DNA from: Hymenobacter armeniacus
Lineage (GTDB): Bacteria; Bacteroidota; Bacteroidia; Cytophagales; Hymenobacteraceae
Assembly: GCF_014699055.1 (NCBI RefSeq)
Contig: NZ_JACXAC010000006.1
Coordinates: 186,001 to 250,000 of the forward strand
Length of the DNA: 64,000 nt
Direction: 5' to 3'
Shown: positions 51,455 to 59,391 of the stretch, piece by piece
Layout of the letters: every line of letters starts with the position of its first letter
Numbering within the stretch: the first letter of the stretch is position 1
Position numbers and translations under genes: made by a program
Notes under the pieces: generated by a model
Databases searched by the model: none
What the model was told of the DNA's origin: nothing
What the model saw: the letters and a program-made list of their open reading frames with translations, nothing else

Positions 51455-52807
51455 TTAGTAGTGGCACTTCGAGCACTCGGTGCCGCCGTTCGACGACACG
51501 GTGAAGGGAGCACCGGCGTTTTTGGTGTCGTGCAGCTTCACGAGGTTGTCGTAGTACTTGTTGTCCTTCGAGTTGATGGGCATCTCGCGGTGGCAGTTGA
51601 TGCACCAGCCCATGGTGAGGGCCGAATACTGGTACACCACTTCCATGTTCTGGATGGGGCCGTGGCAGGTCTGGCACTGCAGGCCAGCCACCTGCGTGTG
51701 CTGCGAGTGGTTGAAATAGGCCAGGTCGGGCAGGTTGTGCACGCGCACCCACTGAATGGGTTGCTTGCGCTCAATGGCGCGGTATATTTTCTTAATTTCG
51801 GGCGACTCCGTCTTAATCTGCGAGTGGCAGTTCATACAGATGTTGGCCGAGGGAATGTTGGCCGACTTCGCCTTGTACACCGAGGTGTGGCAGTAGGCGC
51901 AGTTAATCTGATGCTCGCCGGCGTGCAGCTTGTGCGAGAAAGCAATGGGCTGCGTGGGCTGGTAGCCCTGGGTCAGGCCTACGGCCATCACGCTTTGCAC
52001 ACCTTCATAAAGTAAAACCAGGGCGAAAACCGTCCCCACAATACCGCGCATCACGGGCGAGCGGTAAAACTTGCCCCAGTCGAAGCGCTGCTCCAGAATC
52101 TCCACGTCGCGGCCGTCGAGGTCCTTGCGGCCACGCAACACGTCCTTCATCAGGTTGCCAATGATAACCAGCGTCACCACCAGCACAATCAATACTACTA
52201 CGAGTACAATGAGCAGAATATCAACGTACTTGCCAGCACCTTCGGCAGCGCCAGCTGCGCCGTCGGTTTTGCCATCGGTGGCAGCGGCATTGCCTGCAGT
52301 GGGGCCAGCGCCTGCCACTGCGGTTGCTTTGCCTTCTTCCGAAGTGATGTAAGCAACGATGGAAGTAATTTCCTTGTCCGACAGCGCGAACGAGGGCATC
52401 TGCTGCTTGTTGAACTTGTTGTAGAGGGCTACTGCGTATTCATCGCCGCTGGCCACTACTTTGCTGGAGTTCTTAATCCACGGAATCAGCCAGGAGATGG
52501 GACGACGCTTGGTGATGCCACCCAGAGCCGGGCCTACCACTTGCTCGTTCACGGCGTGGCACTGGGCGCAGTTGCCTTTGAACAGCGCGTCACCGGCCGC
52601 AATGGCGGCGGCATCGCCACCGGCGGGAGCCGCGGCCGGGGCCGTGGCATTGGCCGCGGTTGCGCCAGCAGTTGCGCCGGGGTCCACGCCATTGGTTTTC
52701 ACTTCGGCCGCTGCGCTTGCTTGGGCCACCGCCTGTTGGGCACCGGCAAACGTGAGCAGTAGTGCCAGCAACAGTTGAGGTAAAGAACGAAGTCGATTGC
52801 TATTCAT
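51455..52807 (-). CDS. actA: ACIII subunit ActA, multiheme cytochrome c with extra N-terminal heme domain
   Basis: 450 residues. After a signal/anchor (about 10-29) and an Ala-rich linker, a class I cytochrome c domain (about 68-160, CAQCH at 80-84) precedes a helix at 196-217. The pentaheme part has a further hydrophobic segment (252-272) and CxxCH at 303, 324, 378, 402 and 445, the last one residue before the C-terminus. That gives six heme sites; five belong to the usual ActA. ATG 52807 was chosen because it begins the signal peptide; the frame from 52897 adds 30 unlikely residues and would cross the promoter. First gene of the cluster. Confidence 0.95.
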   Translation of the reverse strand: MNSNRLRSLPQLLLALLLTFAGAQQAVAQASAAAEVKTNGVDPGATAGATAANATAPAAAPAGGDAAAIAAGDALFKGNCAQCHAVNEQVVGPALGGITKRRPISWLIPWIKNSSKVVASGDEYAVALYNKFNKQQMPSFALSDKEITSIVAYITSEEGKATAVAGAGPTAGNAAATDGKTDGAAGAAEGAGKYVDILLIVLVVVLIVLVVTLVIIGNLMKDVLRGRKDLDGRDVEILEQRFDWGKFYRSPVMRGIVGTVFALVLLYEGVQSVMAVGLTQGYQPTQPIAFSHKLHAGEHQINCAYCHTSVYKAKSANIPSANICMNCHSQIKTESPEIKKIYRAIERKQPIQWVRVHNLPDLAYFNHSQHTQVAGLQCQTCHGPIQNMEVVYQYSALTMGWCINCHREMPINSKDNKYYDNLVKLHDTKNAGAPFTVSSNGGTECSKCHY

Positions 52808-52853
52808 AAGGAAATAGACGGTAAAACGAAACGCTAGGGGCATTTCAAGGCCA

Positions 52854-52884
52854 CAAATGTAGGTCAGGAATCGTAGGCGGCAAA
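52854..52884 (-). promoter_or_regulatory. Promoter of the ACIII-oxidase cluster
   Basis: On the minus strand TTTG (52884-52881), a 19-nt spacer and TACATTTG (52861-52854) match the Bacteroidota housekeeping promoter TTTG-N19-TAnnTTTG at every fixed position. It would start transcription about 40 nt before the actA ATG. This is the best promoter in the window. Confidence 0.8.
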
Positions 52885-53226
52885 AAGCGGAATACAATTT
52901 CTGACGGGCTGCGGCCGTTCGTATTGGCCCATTTATATGCTGTGCTCCTTGTCTTGAGCGATGTTTGCTGGGGTGTGCCGCGGCGGCGGTGCTATTCTTA
53001 CTACCTCATTAATAGGTACCCATCGGCTGGGTATTCGCTGTAATAGCAACCCCCACCGCCGCCAATTTGTTGGGCTACATCCCAGGCTTTTGCCGCGGAT
53101 TTTGTGGCCGCTCCCGCACTGGTTTCCGCCGTCGTTGCGGCTCGCCGTTGCTAGTGCCAAAGGGTCGGTTTAAGCATCGGGCTTGTCGGCATCTAATACC
53201 TTATATGTAGGAAGACAGCGCGATGC
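52885..53226. other. Divergent intergenic region, actA / rpsF
   Basis: This is the core of a 494-bp gap between the divergently transcribed respiratory and ribosomal operons. A 70-codon open frame at 52961-53173 shows no protein-like features and is not called. I see no RNA gene or repeat here. The promoters at its two edges explain part of the region. Confidence 0.55.
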
Positions 53227-53257
53227 TTGGCAATGTGCCGGGAAGTCAGTACCTTTG
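53226..53257 (+). promoter_or_regulatory. Promoter of the rpsF-rpsR-rplI operon
   Basis: CTTG (53226-53229), a 20-nt spacer and TACCTTTG (53250-53257), the last matching TAnnTTTG fully. The start would fall about 40 nt before the rpsF ATG at 53302. Confidence 0.65.
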
Positions 53258-53301
53258 CGCCCCAATCAAATTTTTTCACCCCCAATTTTCACCCCGTCGT
53301 A

Positions 53302-53679
53302 ATGGAAGTAAGAAATTACGAGACGGTCTTCATCGTAACTCCCGTGTTGAACGAGAGCCAGGTGCAAGAGACGGTCGAGAAGTTCACCCAGGTGCTTAAG
53401 GAAAATAGCGCCGCCATTGTATCCACCGAAGCCTGGGGCCTGCGCAAGCTGGCGTACCCGATTCAAAAGAAGTCGACTGGCTACTATTTCTGCCTGTCGT
53501 ACACTGGCGAAGGCAACATCGTTGACGTGCTGGAACTCGCGTTCCGTCGCGACGAGCGCATCATCCGGTTCCTGACCACGGTGCTCGACAAGCACGCCGT
53601 GGAGTACAACAACCGCCGCCGCAACGGCGAAATGAACCAGCAGAAGGCTGCGAAAGAAACCGAAGCCGTAGCCCAATAA
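53302..53679 (+). CDS. rpsF: 30S ribosomal protein S6
   Basis: 125 residues. MEVRNYETVFIVTPVLNESQVQETVEKF and LRKLAYPIQKKSTGYYFCLSYTG are standard S6; the ferredoxin-like domain ends with DERIIRFLTTVLDKHAVEYNNRRR and a short Gln/Ala/Lys tail. S6 forms a heterodimer with S18 on the 30S platform, and both genes are adjacent here. The in-frame extension to 53227 was rejected because it would run over the promoter. Confidence 0.97.
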   Translation: MEVRNYETVFIVTPVLNESQVQETVEKFTQVLKENSAAIVSTEAWGLRKLAYPIQKKSTGYYFCLSYTGEGNIVDVLELAFRRDERIIRFLTTVLDKHAVEYNNRRRNGEMNQQKAAKETEAVAQ

Positions 53680-53691
53680 TCTAGCAACGAC

Positions 53692-53967
53692 ATGGCATCT
53701 CCCGCATTCAACCGCAACAACGACCGCGCGGCCAACAACAAACCGCAGGACAACCGCAAGAAATACTGCCGCTTCAAGAAGAACGGCATTAAGTACGTGG
53801 ACTACAAAGACCCGAACTTCCTGCTGAAGTTCGTGAACGAGCAAGGCCGCGTGCTGCCCCGTCGCCTCACCGGCACCAGCCTGAAGTTTCAGCGCAAAGT
53901 GACCCAGGCCATCGCCAAGGCCCGTCACCTCGCTTTGATGCCCTACGTAGCCGACGCCCTGAAATAG
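53692..53967 (+). CDS. rpsR: 30S ribosomal protein S18
   Basis: 91 residues. KKYCRFKKNGIKYVDYKDPNFLLKFVNEQGRVLPRRLTGTSLKFQRKVTQAIAKARHLALMPYV is the complete S18 core, partner of S6 and contact for mRNA at the 30S exit channel. The N-terminal 20 residues are Asn-rich and variable. It begins 12 bp after rpsF. Confidence 0.98.
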   Translation: MASPAFNRNNDRAANNKPQDNRKKYCRFKKNGIKYVDYKDPNFLLKFVNEQGRVLPRRLTGTSLKFQRKVTQAIAKARHLALMPYVADALK

Positions 53968-53993
53968 ACTTTAGACCTGAGACATGGGACTAC

Positions 53994-54084
53994 GAGATAG
54001 GAGATAGGAGATAGTATGAGTTCGGGCAACCCCGTTTCAACTAGCTCACTTCTCACTTCTCATAATCGCACTTCTCACTTCTCA
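53994..54084. repeat. Tandem heptamers and 16-bp direct repeat, rpsR/rplI junction
   Basis: GAGATAG occurs three times without interruption (53994-54014), and CACTTCTCACTTCTCA occurs twice (54047-54062 and 54069-54084), each itself two 7-8 nt units. The purine-rich and pyrimidine-rich halves are partly complementary. They fill the gap in an otherwise compact ribosomal operon. Confidence 0.85.
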
Positions 54085-54092
54085 AAAAGAAA

Positions 54093-54536
54093 ATGGAAAT
54101 CATCCTCAAAGACGACGTTAAGGGCCTCGGGTACAAGAACGACATCGTGACCGTGAAATCGGGCTACGGTCGCAACTTCCTGCTGCCGCAGGGCCTGGCC
54201 ATCCTGGCCGACAAGACCAACAAGAAAATCACGGCGGAGAACGTGCGTCAAGCCGCTCACAAAGCCGATAAAATCAAAGGCGACGCCCAGGCCATTGCCG
54301 ACCAAATCGGCGAAACCGTGCTGGAAATCCCCGCCAAGGTGGGCGAAAGCGGCAAAATCTTCGGCCGCGTGACCACCCTGCAATTAGCCGATGCGCTGAA
54401 AGCCAAAGGCGTGGACGTGGACCGCAAGCGTTTGTCGTTCGACCAGGAGCCTTCGGCTGCTGGCGACTACACCGCTACCGCTAACCTGCACAAGGAAGTG
54501 AAGCACACGGTGAAATTCCGCGTGGTAGCTGAGTAG
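54093..54536 (+). CDS. rplI: 50S ribosomal protein L9
   Basis: 147 residues. The N-domain MEIILKDDVKGLGYKNDIVTVKSGYGRNFLLPQGLAI is diagnostic. The connecting helix and the C-domain (GKIFGRVTTLQLADALKAKGVDVDRKRLSF) follow at normal lengths. It is the third gene of the operon and is followed by a strong terminator. Confidence 0.98.
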   Translation: MEIILKDDVKGLGYKNDIVTVKSGYGRNFLLPQGLAILADKTNKKITAENVRQAAHKADKIKGDAQAIADQIGETVLEIPAKVGESGKIFGRVTTLQLADALKAKGVDVDRKRLSFDQEPSAAGDYTATANLHKEVKHTVKFRVVAE

Positions 54537-54558
54537 TTTCGGCTGCGTAACTTGTTAG

Positions 54559-54589
54559 AAAAGCCCTGCCTGCTGGCGGGGCTTTTTTT
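54559..54589 (+). terminator. Terminator of rpsF-rpsR-rplI operon
   Basis: A 9-bp stem (AGCCCTGCC/GGCGGGGCT, one T-G pair) around TGCT, followed by T7. Confidence 0.9.
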
Positions 54590-54623
54590 ATTCCGGCAAC
54601 CGGGGGCGAACCGGCTAACGGCC

Positions 54624-54631
54624 TATTTTTG
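54624..54631 (+). promoter_or_regulatory. -7 box (TATTTTTG) just before GSCFA gene
   Basis: A full match to TAnnTTTG ending 5 bp before the ATG at 54637. No TTTG 19 nt upstream. If active, the transcript would be nearly leaderless. Confidence 0.45.
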
Positions 54632-54636
54632 CTGTA

Positions 54637-57159
54637 ATGTTTAGAACTGAACTACCCATCGCCCCGGCCACGGACCAGCTTTCGCGCACGGCGCGGGTCC
54701 TGACCATGGGCTCCTGCTTTGCCGACAGCATCGGCTCGCGCCTGCTGGCCAACAAGGTGGAGGCATTGGCAAACCCCTTTGGCACGGTGTTTCAGCCCTT
54801 GGCGCTGGCCAAACTGCTGCGTGCCGCCGCGGGCGAAGACGTAGACTGGCAGCAGCACGTGGTGGAAGCCCGCGGGCGTTGGCAGAGCTACGACCTGCAC
54901 GGCAGCGTGGGGGCCGACTCGCCGGTGGAACTCCTGCAGCACATTCAGGAGCTGGTGCGCCGCACGGGCGAGTTTCTGCGCTCGGCCGACGTGGTGCTGC
55001 TCACGCTGGGCACTGCCTGGGCCTACCGCCTGCGCGAAACGGGCGAGCTGGTGAACAACTGCCACAAGCAGCCCGCCGACCTGTTTGTGCGCGAGTTGCT
55101 GACGCCCGACGACATCATCAACGGACTGGCCGAGACGCACGCTTACCTGCGGCGCATCAACCCGAAGCTGCGCTTCGTGCTAACGGTGAGCCCAGTGCGG
55201 CATCTGAAAGACACGCTGCCGCTGAATGCCGTGAGTAAATCGGTGCTGCGGGTGGCGACGCACATTGTGAGCGACTTACTGCCAGGTGTGGCGTATTTCC
55301 CCGCTTATGAATTGCTGGTGGACGACCTGCGCGACTACCGCTTTTACGCGGCCGACATGCTGCATCCGTCGGAAGTGGCCGAGGACTACATTTGGGAGAA
55401 GTTTGCGCGGACGTATTTCGACGCTGAATTTGGCCGTTTCCGCAAGGAATGGGCTTCGGTGCGGCAGTCGCTGGGCCACCGGCCGCTGCACATCGGGGCG
55501 CCGGAGCACCGTCAGTTTTTGGAAAGCACGCTGCAGAAGCTGGAGCAGTTGAGCTTGCGCCGGGTGGAAGTGAGCGAGGAGCTGCGCACCGTGCGCACGC
55601 AGCTGGCCGCCTTGCCCGAGCCGCGCCAACCGGAGCCGGTGGCCGAGGTGGAAGACGACGAAGAACGGATTGATATCGGGGCAGACTCCGCCGTTTCGGT
55701 CGTGGAGCGGCCCGTTGACACGACCCCGGTGGTGGCTGAGGAAGCCGCCGAAACGCTGGCGGCTTCGCGCGAGGAAGGCCGGCCGCCGCGCATGTCGCCG
55801 GAGGAGTTTCGCTCGCAGCGCAACCGCTCGGGCCGAAACGAGCGGGGCCGCCGCGACGGCCGCGGCAAGGGCCAACCGGCTGTGCCCAGTGAGGCGGAGC
55901 AGTATCAGGCACCAGCATGGGTGACGGAGCCACAGGCAGAAGACGCGCCGGGTACAGAAACCAGCTTCCTGCCAGCAACACCTGCGCTGGAGCCAGCCGC
56001 AGCTGCTACAGAAGCATTGGCCGAGGCAACCGGCCAGGAGCCGGTGAAGAAGAAAAAACGGCGCTCACGGGGCGGAGCCAAGCGCACGGCTCGCAAGCAT
56101 GCGCTGCGGCTGGCCGCTGAACTAGGCCAGGACAATGTCCCCACCGCGGCAGCTGCGCCTGCGACTGGGGACATGACCGGGTCGGAAGTGCCGTTGGAGG
56201 CTCCTAAAGTGAGCGTCATTACCAAATCGGTGCCCGTGAAACGGGGCGGCCGGCGCGACGAGGGCGGGCGCGTGCCTCGCGTGCCGCTCTTCGCGGCTCC
56301 TCAGCCCGCAGAAATACTGCCGACGGAGGAATCGATGCGAGTGGATGCTGAGCTGCCGACGCTGCCCGTGGCAACTGAGGCAAGCCTGCCCGTGCCACCC
56401 GATGGGGCGACCAACGCACAGCCGGATGGCGCGCCGGAGCATGCTTCGCGCAACAGCCGGAATCGTAAAAAGAAAAAGCCGGCTCAGGCAGCCGCGGAGG
56501 CAACGCAGCCGGGCACTGCGCTCGACGCGCCGAATGCGGTGCCGGCCCCTACTATCGCAGCATCAGTAGACCAACCGCTGCTAGCTGTGGCTGCGCTGCC
56601 GATTGATGCCCCGGTGGCCGCGGCACAAACCGTAGCCCAGGCGCAGGAAAATTCCCCTGCACCCCGCCGCTCGAGCCGCTCTAAATCGCAGGCTATTAGC
56701 GGGGCGCGGGCCGAGAAGCCGGCCGTGGATACGCCGGTGGTGCCCGTGCCCGACGCTACCCAGCTGCGCACGCAGGTGGCTGCCGGGCGTATGACTGGCT
56801 CTGCGGCCTCGCTCGTGGAGCCGACTGCTAAACCAAGCAAGGCAAAACCCAGTCCTCGGACCACGCCCAAAGTCGCGGCTGCCGAAATCCTATCTGAGGC
56901 CCCGAAACCGGTAAAGAAGGCGCCCGCCAGCAGAAGCAAAGCACTAAAAGCAGCCACGGAAGCCACTGCTGCCTCTCCAGCACCGGCTGCAGCATTGTCA
57001 GCAACGCCGCCAGTGGCGCCTAAGGCAAAAGCTACCCGCGCAAAAGCCGCGACCAAGCCCGCGCCCGCCGATACGCCTGCGACTGACACAGTGCCTCCGG
57101 CGTCTAAGCCAAAGGCCGCTAAGCCCAAGGCCTCGAAAAAGCCCACCAAACCGGCTTAA
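54637..57159 (+). CDS. GSCFA domain protein with 500-residue disordered tail
   Basis: 840 residues. The N-terminal part (about 1-270) is a GSCFA domain with the literal motif MGSCFADSIG at about residues 24-33, ALANPFGTVFQP, LTLGTAWAYR and LTVSPVRHLKDT. These suggest an SGNH-hydrolase-like fold with Ser in GSCFA as the possible nucleophile. A short coiled segment (about 290-330) follows. From about 335 to the end the sequence is Ala/Pro/Glu/Lys-rich and likely disordered, with basic clusters near 470-488 and at the C-terminus (KPKAAKPKASKKPTKPA). Typical GSCFA proteins end near 320-350. Substrate unknown. Confidence 0.88.
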   Translation: MFRTELPIAPATDQLSRTARVLTMGSCFADSIGSRLLANKVEALANPFGTVFQPLALAKLLRAAAGEDVDWQQHVVEARGRWQSYDLHGSVGADSPVELLQHIQELVRRTGEFLRSADVVLLTLGTAWAYRLRETGELVNNCHKQPADLFVRELLTPDDIINGLAETHAYLRRINPKLRFVLTVSPVRHLKDTLPLNAVSKSVLRVATHIVSDLLPGVAYFPAYELLVDDLRDYRFYAADMLHPSEVAEDYIWEKFARTYFDAEFGRFRKEWASVRQSLGHRPLHIGAPEHRQFLESTLQKLEQLSLRRVEVSEELRTVRTQLAALPEPRQPEPVAEVEDDEERIDIGADSAVSVVERPVDTTPVVAEEAAETLAASREEGRPPRMSPEEFRSQRNRSGRNERGRRDGRGKGQPAVPSEAEQYQAPAWVTEPQAEDAPGTETSFLPATPALEPAAAATEALAEATGQEPVKKKKRRSRGGAKRTARKHALRLAAELGQDNVPTAAAAPATGDMTGSEVPLEAPKVSVITKSVPVKRGGRRDEGGRVPRVPLFAAPQPAEILPTEESMRVDAELPTLPVATEASLPVPPDGATNAQPDGAPEHASRNSRNRKKKKPAQAAAEATQPGTALDAPNAVPAPTIAASVDQPLLAVAALPIDAPVAAAQTVAQAQENSPAPRRSSRSKSQAISGARAEKPAVDTPVVPVPDATQLRTQVAAGRMTGSAASLVEPTAKPSKAKPSPRTTPKVAAAEILSEAPKPVKKAPASRSKALKAATEATAASPAPAAALSATPPVAPKAKATRAKAATKPAPADTPATDTVPPASKPKAAKPKASKKPTKPA

Positions 57160-57166
57160 TCCATCC

Positions 57167-57202
57167 CCAAACCCGGCCTTTGCGCCGGGTTTGGCGTTTT
57201 AT
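57167..57202 (+). terminator. Terminator after GSCFA gene
   Basis: An 11-bp perfect stem (CCAAACCCGGC/GCCGGGTTTGG) with a 6-nt loop, followed by CGTTTTATT. Confidence 0.85.
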
Positions 57203-57231
57203 TACCGTTGCTTTACTCCTCCCCTTTCGCC

Positions 57232-59325
57232 ATGGCACACGCTCTTTCGTCCAATCGCCTCGCTCAGGAAACCAGTCCGTATCTGCAGCAGCACGCCCAC
57301 AACCCCGTGGACTGGTACCCGTGGGGACCGGAGGCGCTGGGCCGGGCCACAGCGGAGCAAAAACCCATTCTGGTGAGCATCGGCTACGCGGCTTGCCACT
57401 GGTGCCACGTGATGGAGCGCGAGTCGTTTGAAGACGCGGCGGTGGCCGCGGTGATGAACCAGCACTTTGTTTGCATCAAAGTGGACCGCGAGGAGCGGCC
57501 CGATGTCGACCAGGTGTACATGGAGGCCTTGCACGCCATGGGCTTGCAGGGCGGCTGGCCGCTGAACGTGTTTCTGACTTCGGAGGCCAAGCCGTTTTAC
57601 GGCGGCACCTATTTCCCGAAGGGCAACTGGGTGCAACTGCTCGAAAACATCGGCCAGGCCTACGCCGGTGAGCACCGCACCGAGCTGGAGCAGTCGGCCG
57701 AGCGGTTTGTGGAGGTGATTGCGAAAAGCGAGCTGGCCAAATACGGCGCGCTCAACGCCAACGCCGCGCATGAGGCCGACTACTCGGCGCTGCAAGCCAT
57801 CGGCGTGGCGCCGGAAACCGGCCCGGCCGGGGTGTCGGACGACGAATTTAAGCTACTGATGTACAACCTTGCCGCCAAATTTGACCCCGAGCGCGGCGGG
57901 CTCAACCGCGTCCCTAAATTCCCGATGCCCAGCATCTGGCGGTTTTTACTGCGGGCCTATGCCATCAGCGGCAGCCAAGCGGTGCTAGACCAGACGGTGC
58001 TCACGCTGCGCGAAATGGCCTGGGGCGGCATCTACGACCAGGCGCACGGCGGTTTCGCCCGGTACTCGGTGGACGCGGAGTGGCTGGCGCCGCACTTCGA
58101 GAAGATGCTGTACGACAACGGGCAGCTGGTGAGCTTGTACAGCGAAGCCTACCAGCTGACGCAAAACGAGCTATTTCGGGAAGTGGTGTACGACACCGTG
58201 GAGTTCATTCGACTGGAACTGACCAATGCGGAGGGCGGCTTCTATTCCTCGCTGGATGCCGACAGCGAAGGGGAGGAAGGCAAATTTTACGTCTTCACCA
58301 AGGAAGAGCTGCAGGGCATACTTGGCGACGAGGAGCCGCTTTTTTCGGCCTACTACAACTGCACGGCCCTGGGCAACTGGGAGCACGGCCGCAACATTCT
58401 GCACCGTCGGCAGAGCGATGAGGACTTTGCTGCCGAGCACCAGCTGGCGCCCGGCGTGGTGCCGGAGCTGGTGGCGGGCTGGAAGCAGAAAATCATGGCC
58501 GTGCGGGCCGTGCGCGTGCGCCCCGGTCTCGACGACAAAATTCTCACCGGCTGGAATGCCCTGATGCTGCAAGGCCTCACCGACGCATACCGGGCTTTTG
58601 GCGAACCCGAGTTTCTGGTGGTGGCCGAGCGCAACGCGCAGTTTATCCAGCGAAACCTGCGCAACGGGGCAGGCCTGTTTCGGACCTGCAAAAACGGCCG
58701 GGCCAGCATCAGCGGCTTTCTGGAAGACTACGCGCTGGTCATTCAGGCCTACATCAGTCTGTACGAAGTCAGCTTCGCGGGAAGCTGGCTGCGCGAGGCC
58801 GAGGCCCTAACGGAGTACGTGCTGGCCAATTTTTTCGACCCCGCCGAAACCCAGTTTTTTTACACCGATGCCACGGCTGAAGCGCTTATTGCCCGCAAAA
58901 AGGAACTGATGGACAACGTCATTCCCAGCTCTAACTCCGTGATGGCGCACAACCTGCACCGCCTGGGCCGCCACCTCGAACACGCGCGCTACGCCGACCT
59001 GGCCGCGGCCATGCTGGCCCAGGTGCGCCACCTGGTGGTGAAAGAAGCCCAGCACCTGAGCAACTGGGCGGCGCTGTACGCGGCGCTGCTGCGGCCGGGC
59101 GCCGAAGTGGCCATCATCGGCCCGGAGGCGGAGGTTTTTCGCGAAGAACTTAGCCGCCGCTTTTTGTTTGATACCGTGCTGGCCGGCACCGAAACCCGTT
59201 CGGAGCTGCCGTTGCTCAAGCTGCTGAAACCCGGCGCCGAAGGCCAGACTGCCGTGCACGTGTGCCGCAATCGGGCCTGTTTAGCCCCGGTATATAGCGT
59301 TGCTGAAGCCCTTGCGGCCCTGTAG
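57232..59325 (+). CDS. Thioredoxin-fold/DUF255 protein (YyaL/spermatogenesis-associated 20-like)
   Basis: 697 residues, full family length. The N-terminal DUF255 domain (about 1-165) begins NRLAQETSPYLQQHAHNPVDWYPWG and carries the CxxC-type C55-H-W-C58 in the first helix of a thioredoxin-like fold. The remainder is an (alpha/alpha)6-barrel-like region related to N-acylglucosamine 2-epimerases (GGIYDQAHGGFARYSVDAEWLAPHFEKMLYDNGQL). Function is not established in bacteria; a redox-linked role is inferred only from the CHWC motif. ATG 57232 was chosen over an in-frame codon at 57208. Confidence 0.93.
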   Translation: MAHALSSNRLAQETSPYLQQHAHNPVDWYPWGPEALGRATAEQKPILVSIGYAACHWCHVMERESFEDAAVAAVMNQHFVCIKVDREERPDVDQVYMEALHAMGLQGGWPLNVFLTSEAKPFYGGTYFPKGNWVQLLENIGQAYAGEHRTELEQSAERFVEVIAKSELAKYGALNANAAHEADYSALQAIGVAPETGPAGVSDDEFKLLMYNLAAKFDPERGGLNRVPKFPMPSIWRFLLRAYAISGSQAVLDQTVLTLREMAWGGIYDQAHGGFARYSVDAEWLAPHFEKMLYDNGQLVSLYSEAYQLTQNELFREVVYDTVEFIRLELTNAEGGFYSSLDADSEGEEGKFYVFTKEELQGILGDEEPLFSAYYNCTALGNWEHGRNILHRRQSDEDFAAEHQLAPGVVPELVAGWKQKIMAVRAVRVRPGLDDKILTGWNALMLQGLTDAYRAFGEPEFLVVAERNAQFIQRNLRNGAGLFRTCKNGRASISGFLEDYALVIQAYISLYEVSFAGSWLREAEALTEYVLANFFDPAETQFFYTDATAEALIARKKELMDNVIPSSNSVMAHNLHRLGRHLEHARYADLAAAMLAQVRHLVVKEAQHLSNWAALYAALLRPGAEVAIIGPEAEVFREELSRRFLFDTVLAGTETRSELPLLKLLKPGAEGQTAVHVCRNRACLAPVYSVAEALAAL

Positions 59326-59357
59326 CGGCGGGGCATGGCGCGGCGCTACGGCCCTGT

Positions 59358-59365
59358 TATCTTTA
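59358..59365 (+). promoter_or_regulatory. Possible -7 box (TATCTTTA) for priA
   Basis: One base off TAnnTTTG, 26 bp before the TTG start of priA. No clear -33 element. Confidence 0.35.
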
Positions 59366-59391
59366 CTATCCGCCCCTAGTTATCCGCTGTT

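Noticed and set aside
52961..53173. 70-codon open frame in the actA/rpsF gap
   Set aside because: No promoter of its own, no hydrophobic or structured pattern, and unusual composition; treated as non-coding.
57208..57231. Earlier in-frame start for the DUF255 gene
   Set aside because: It lies directly after the GSCFA terminator and adds eight residues not typical of the family N-terminus.
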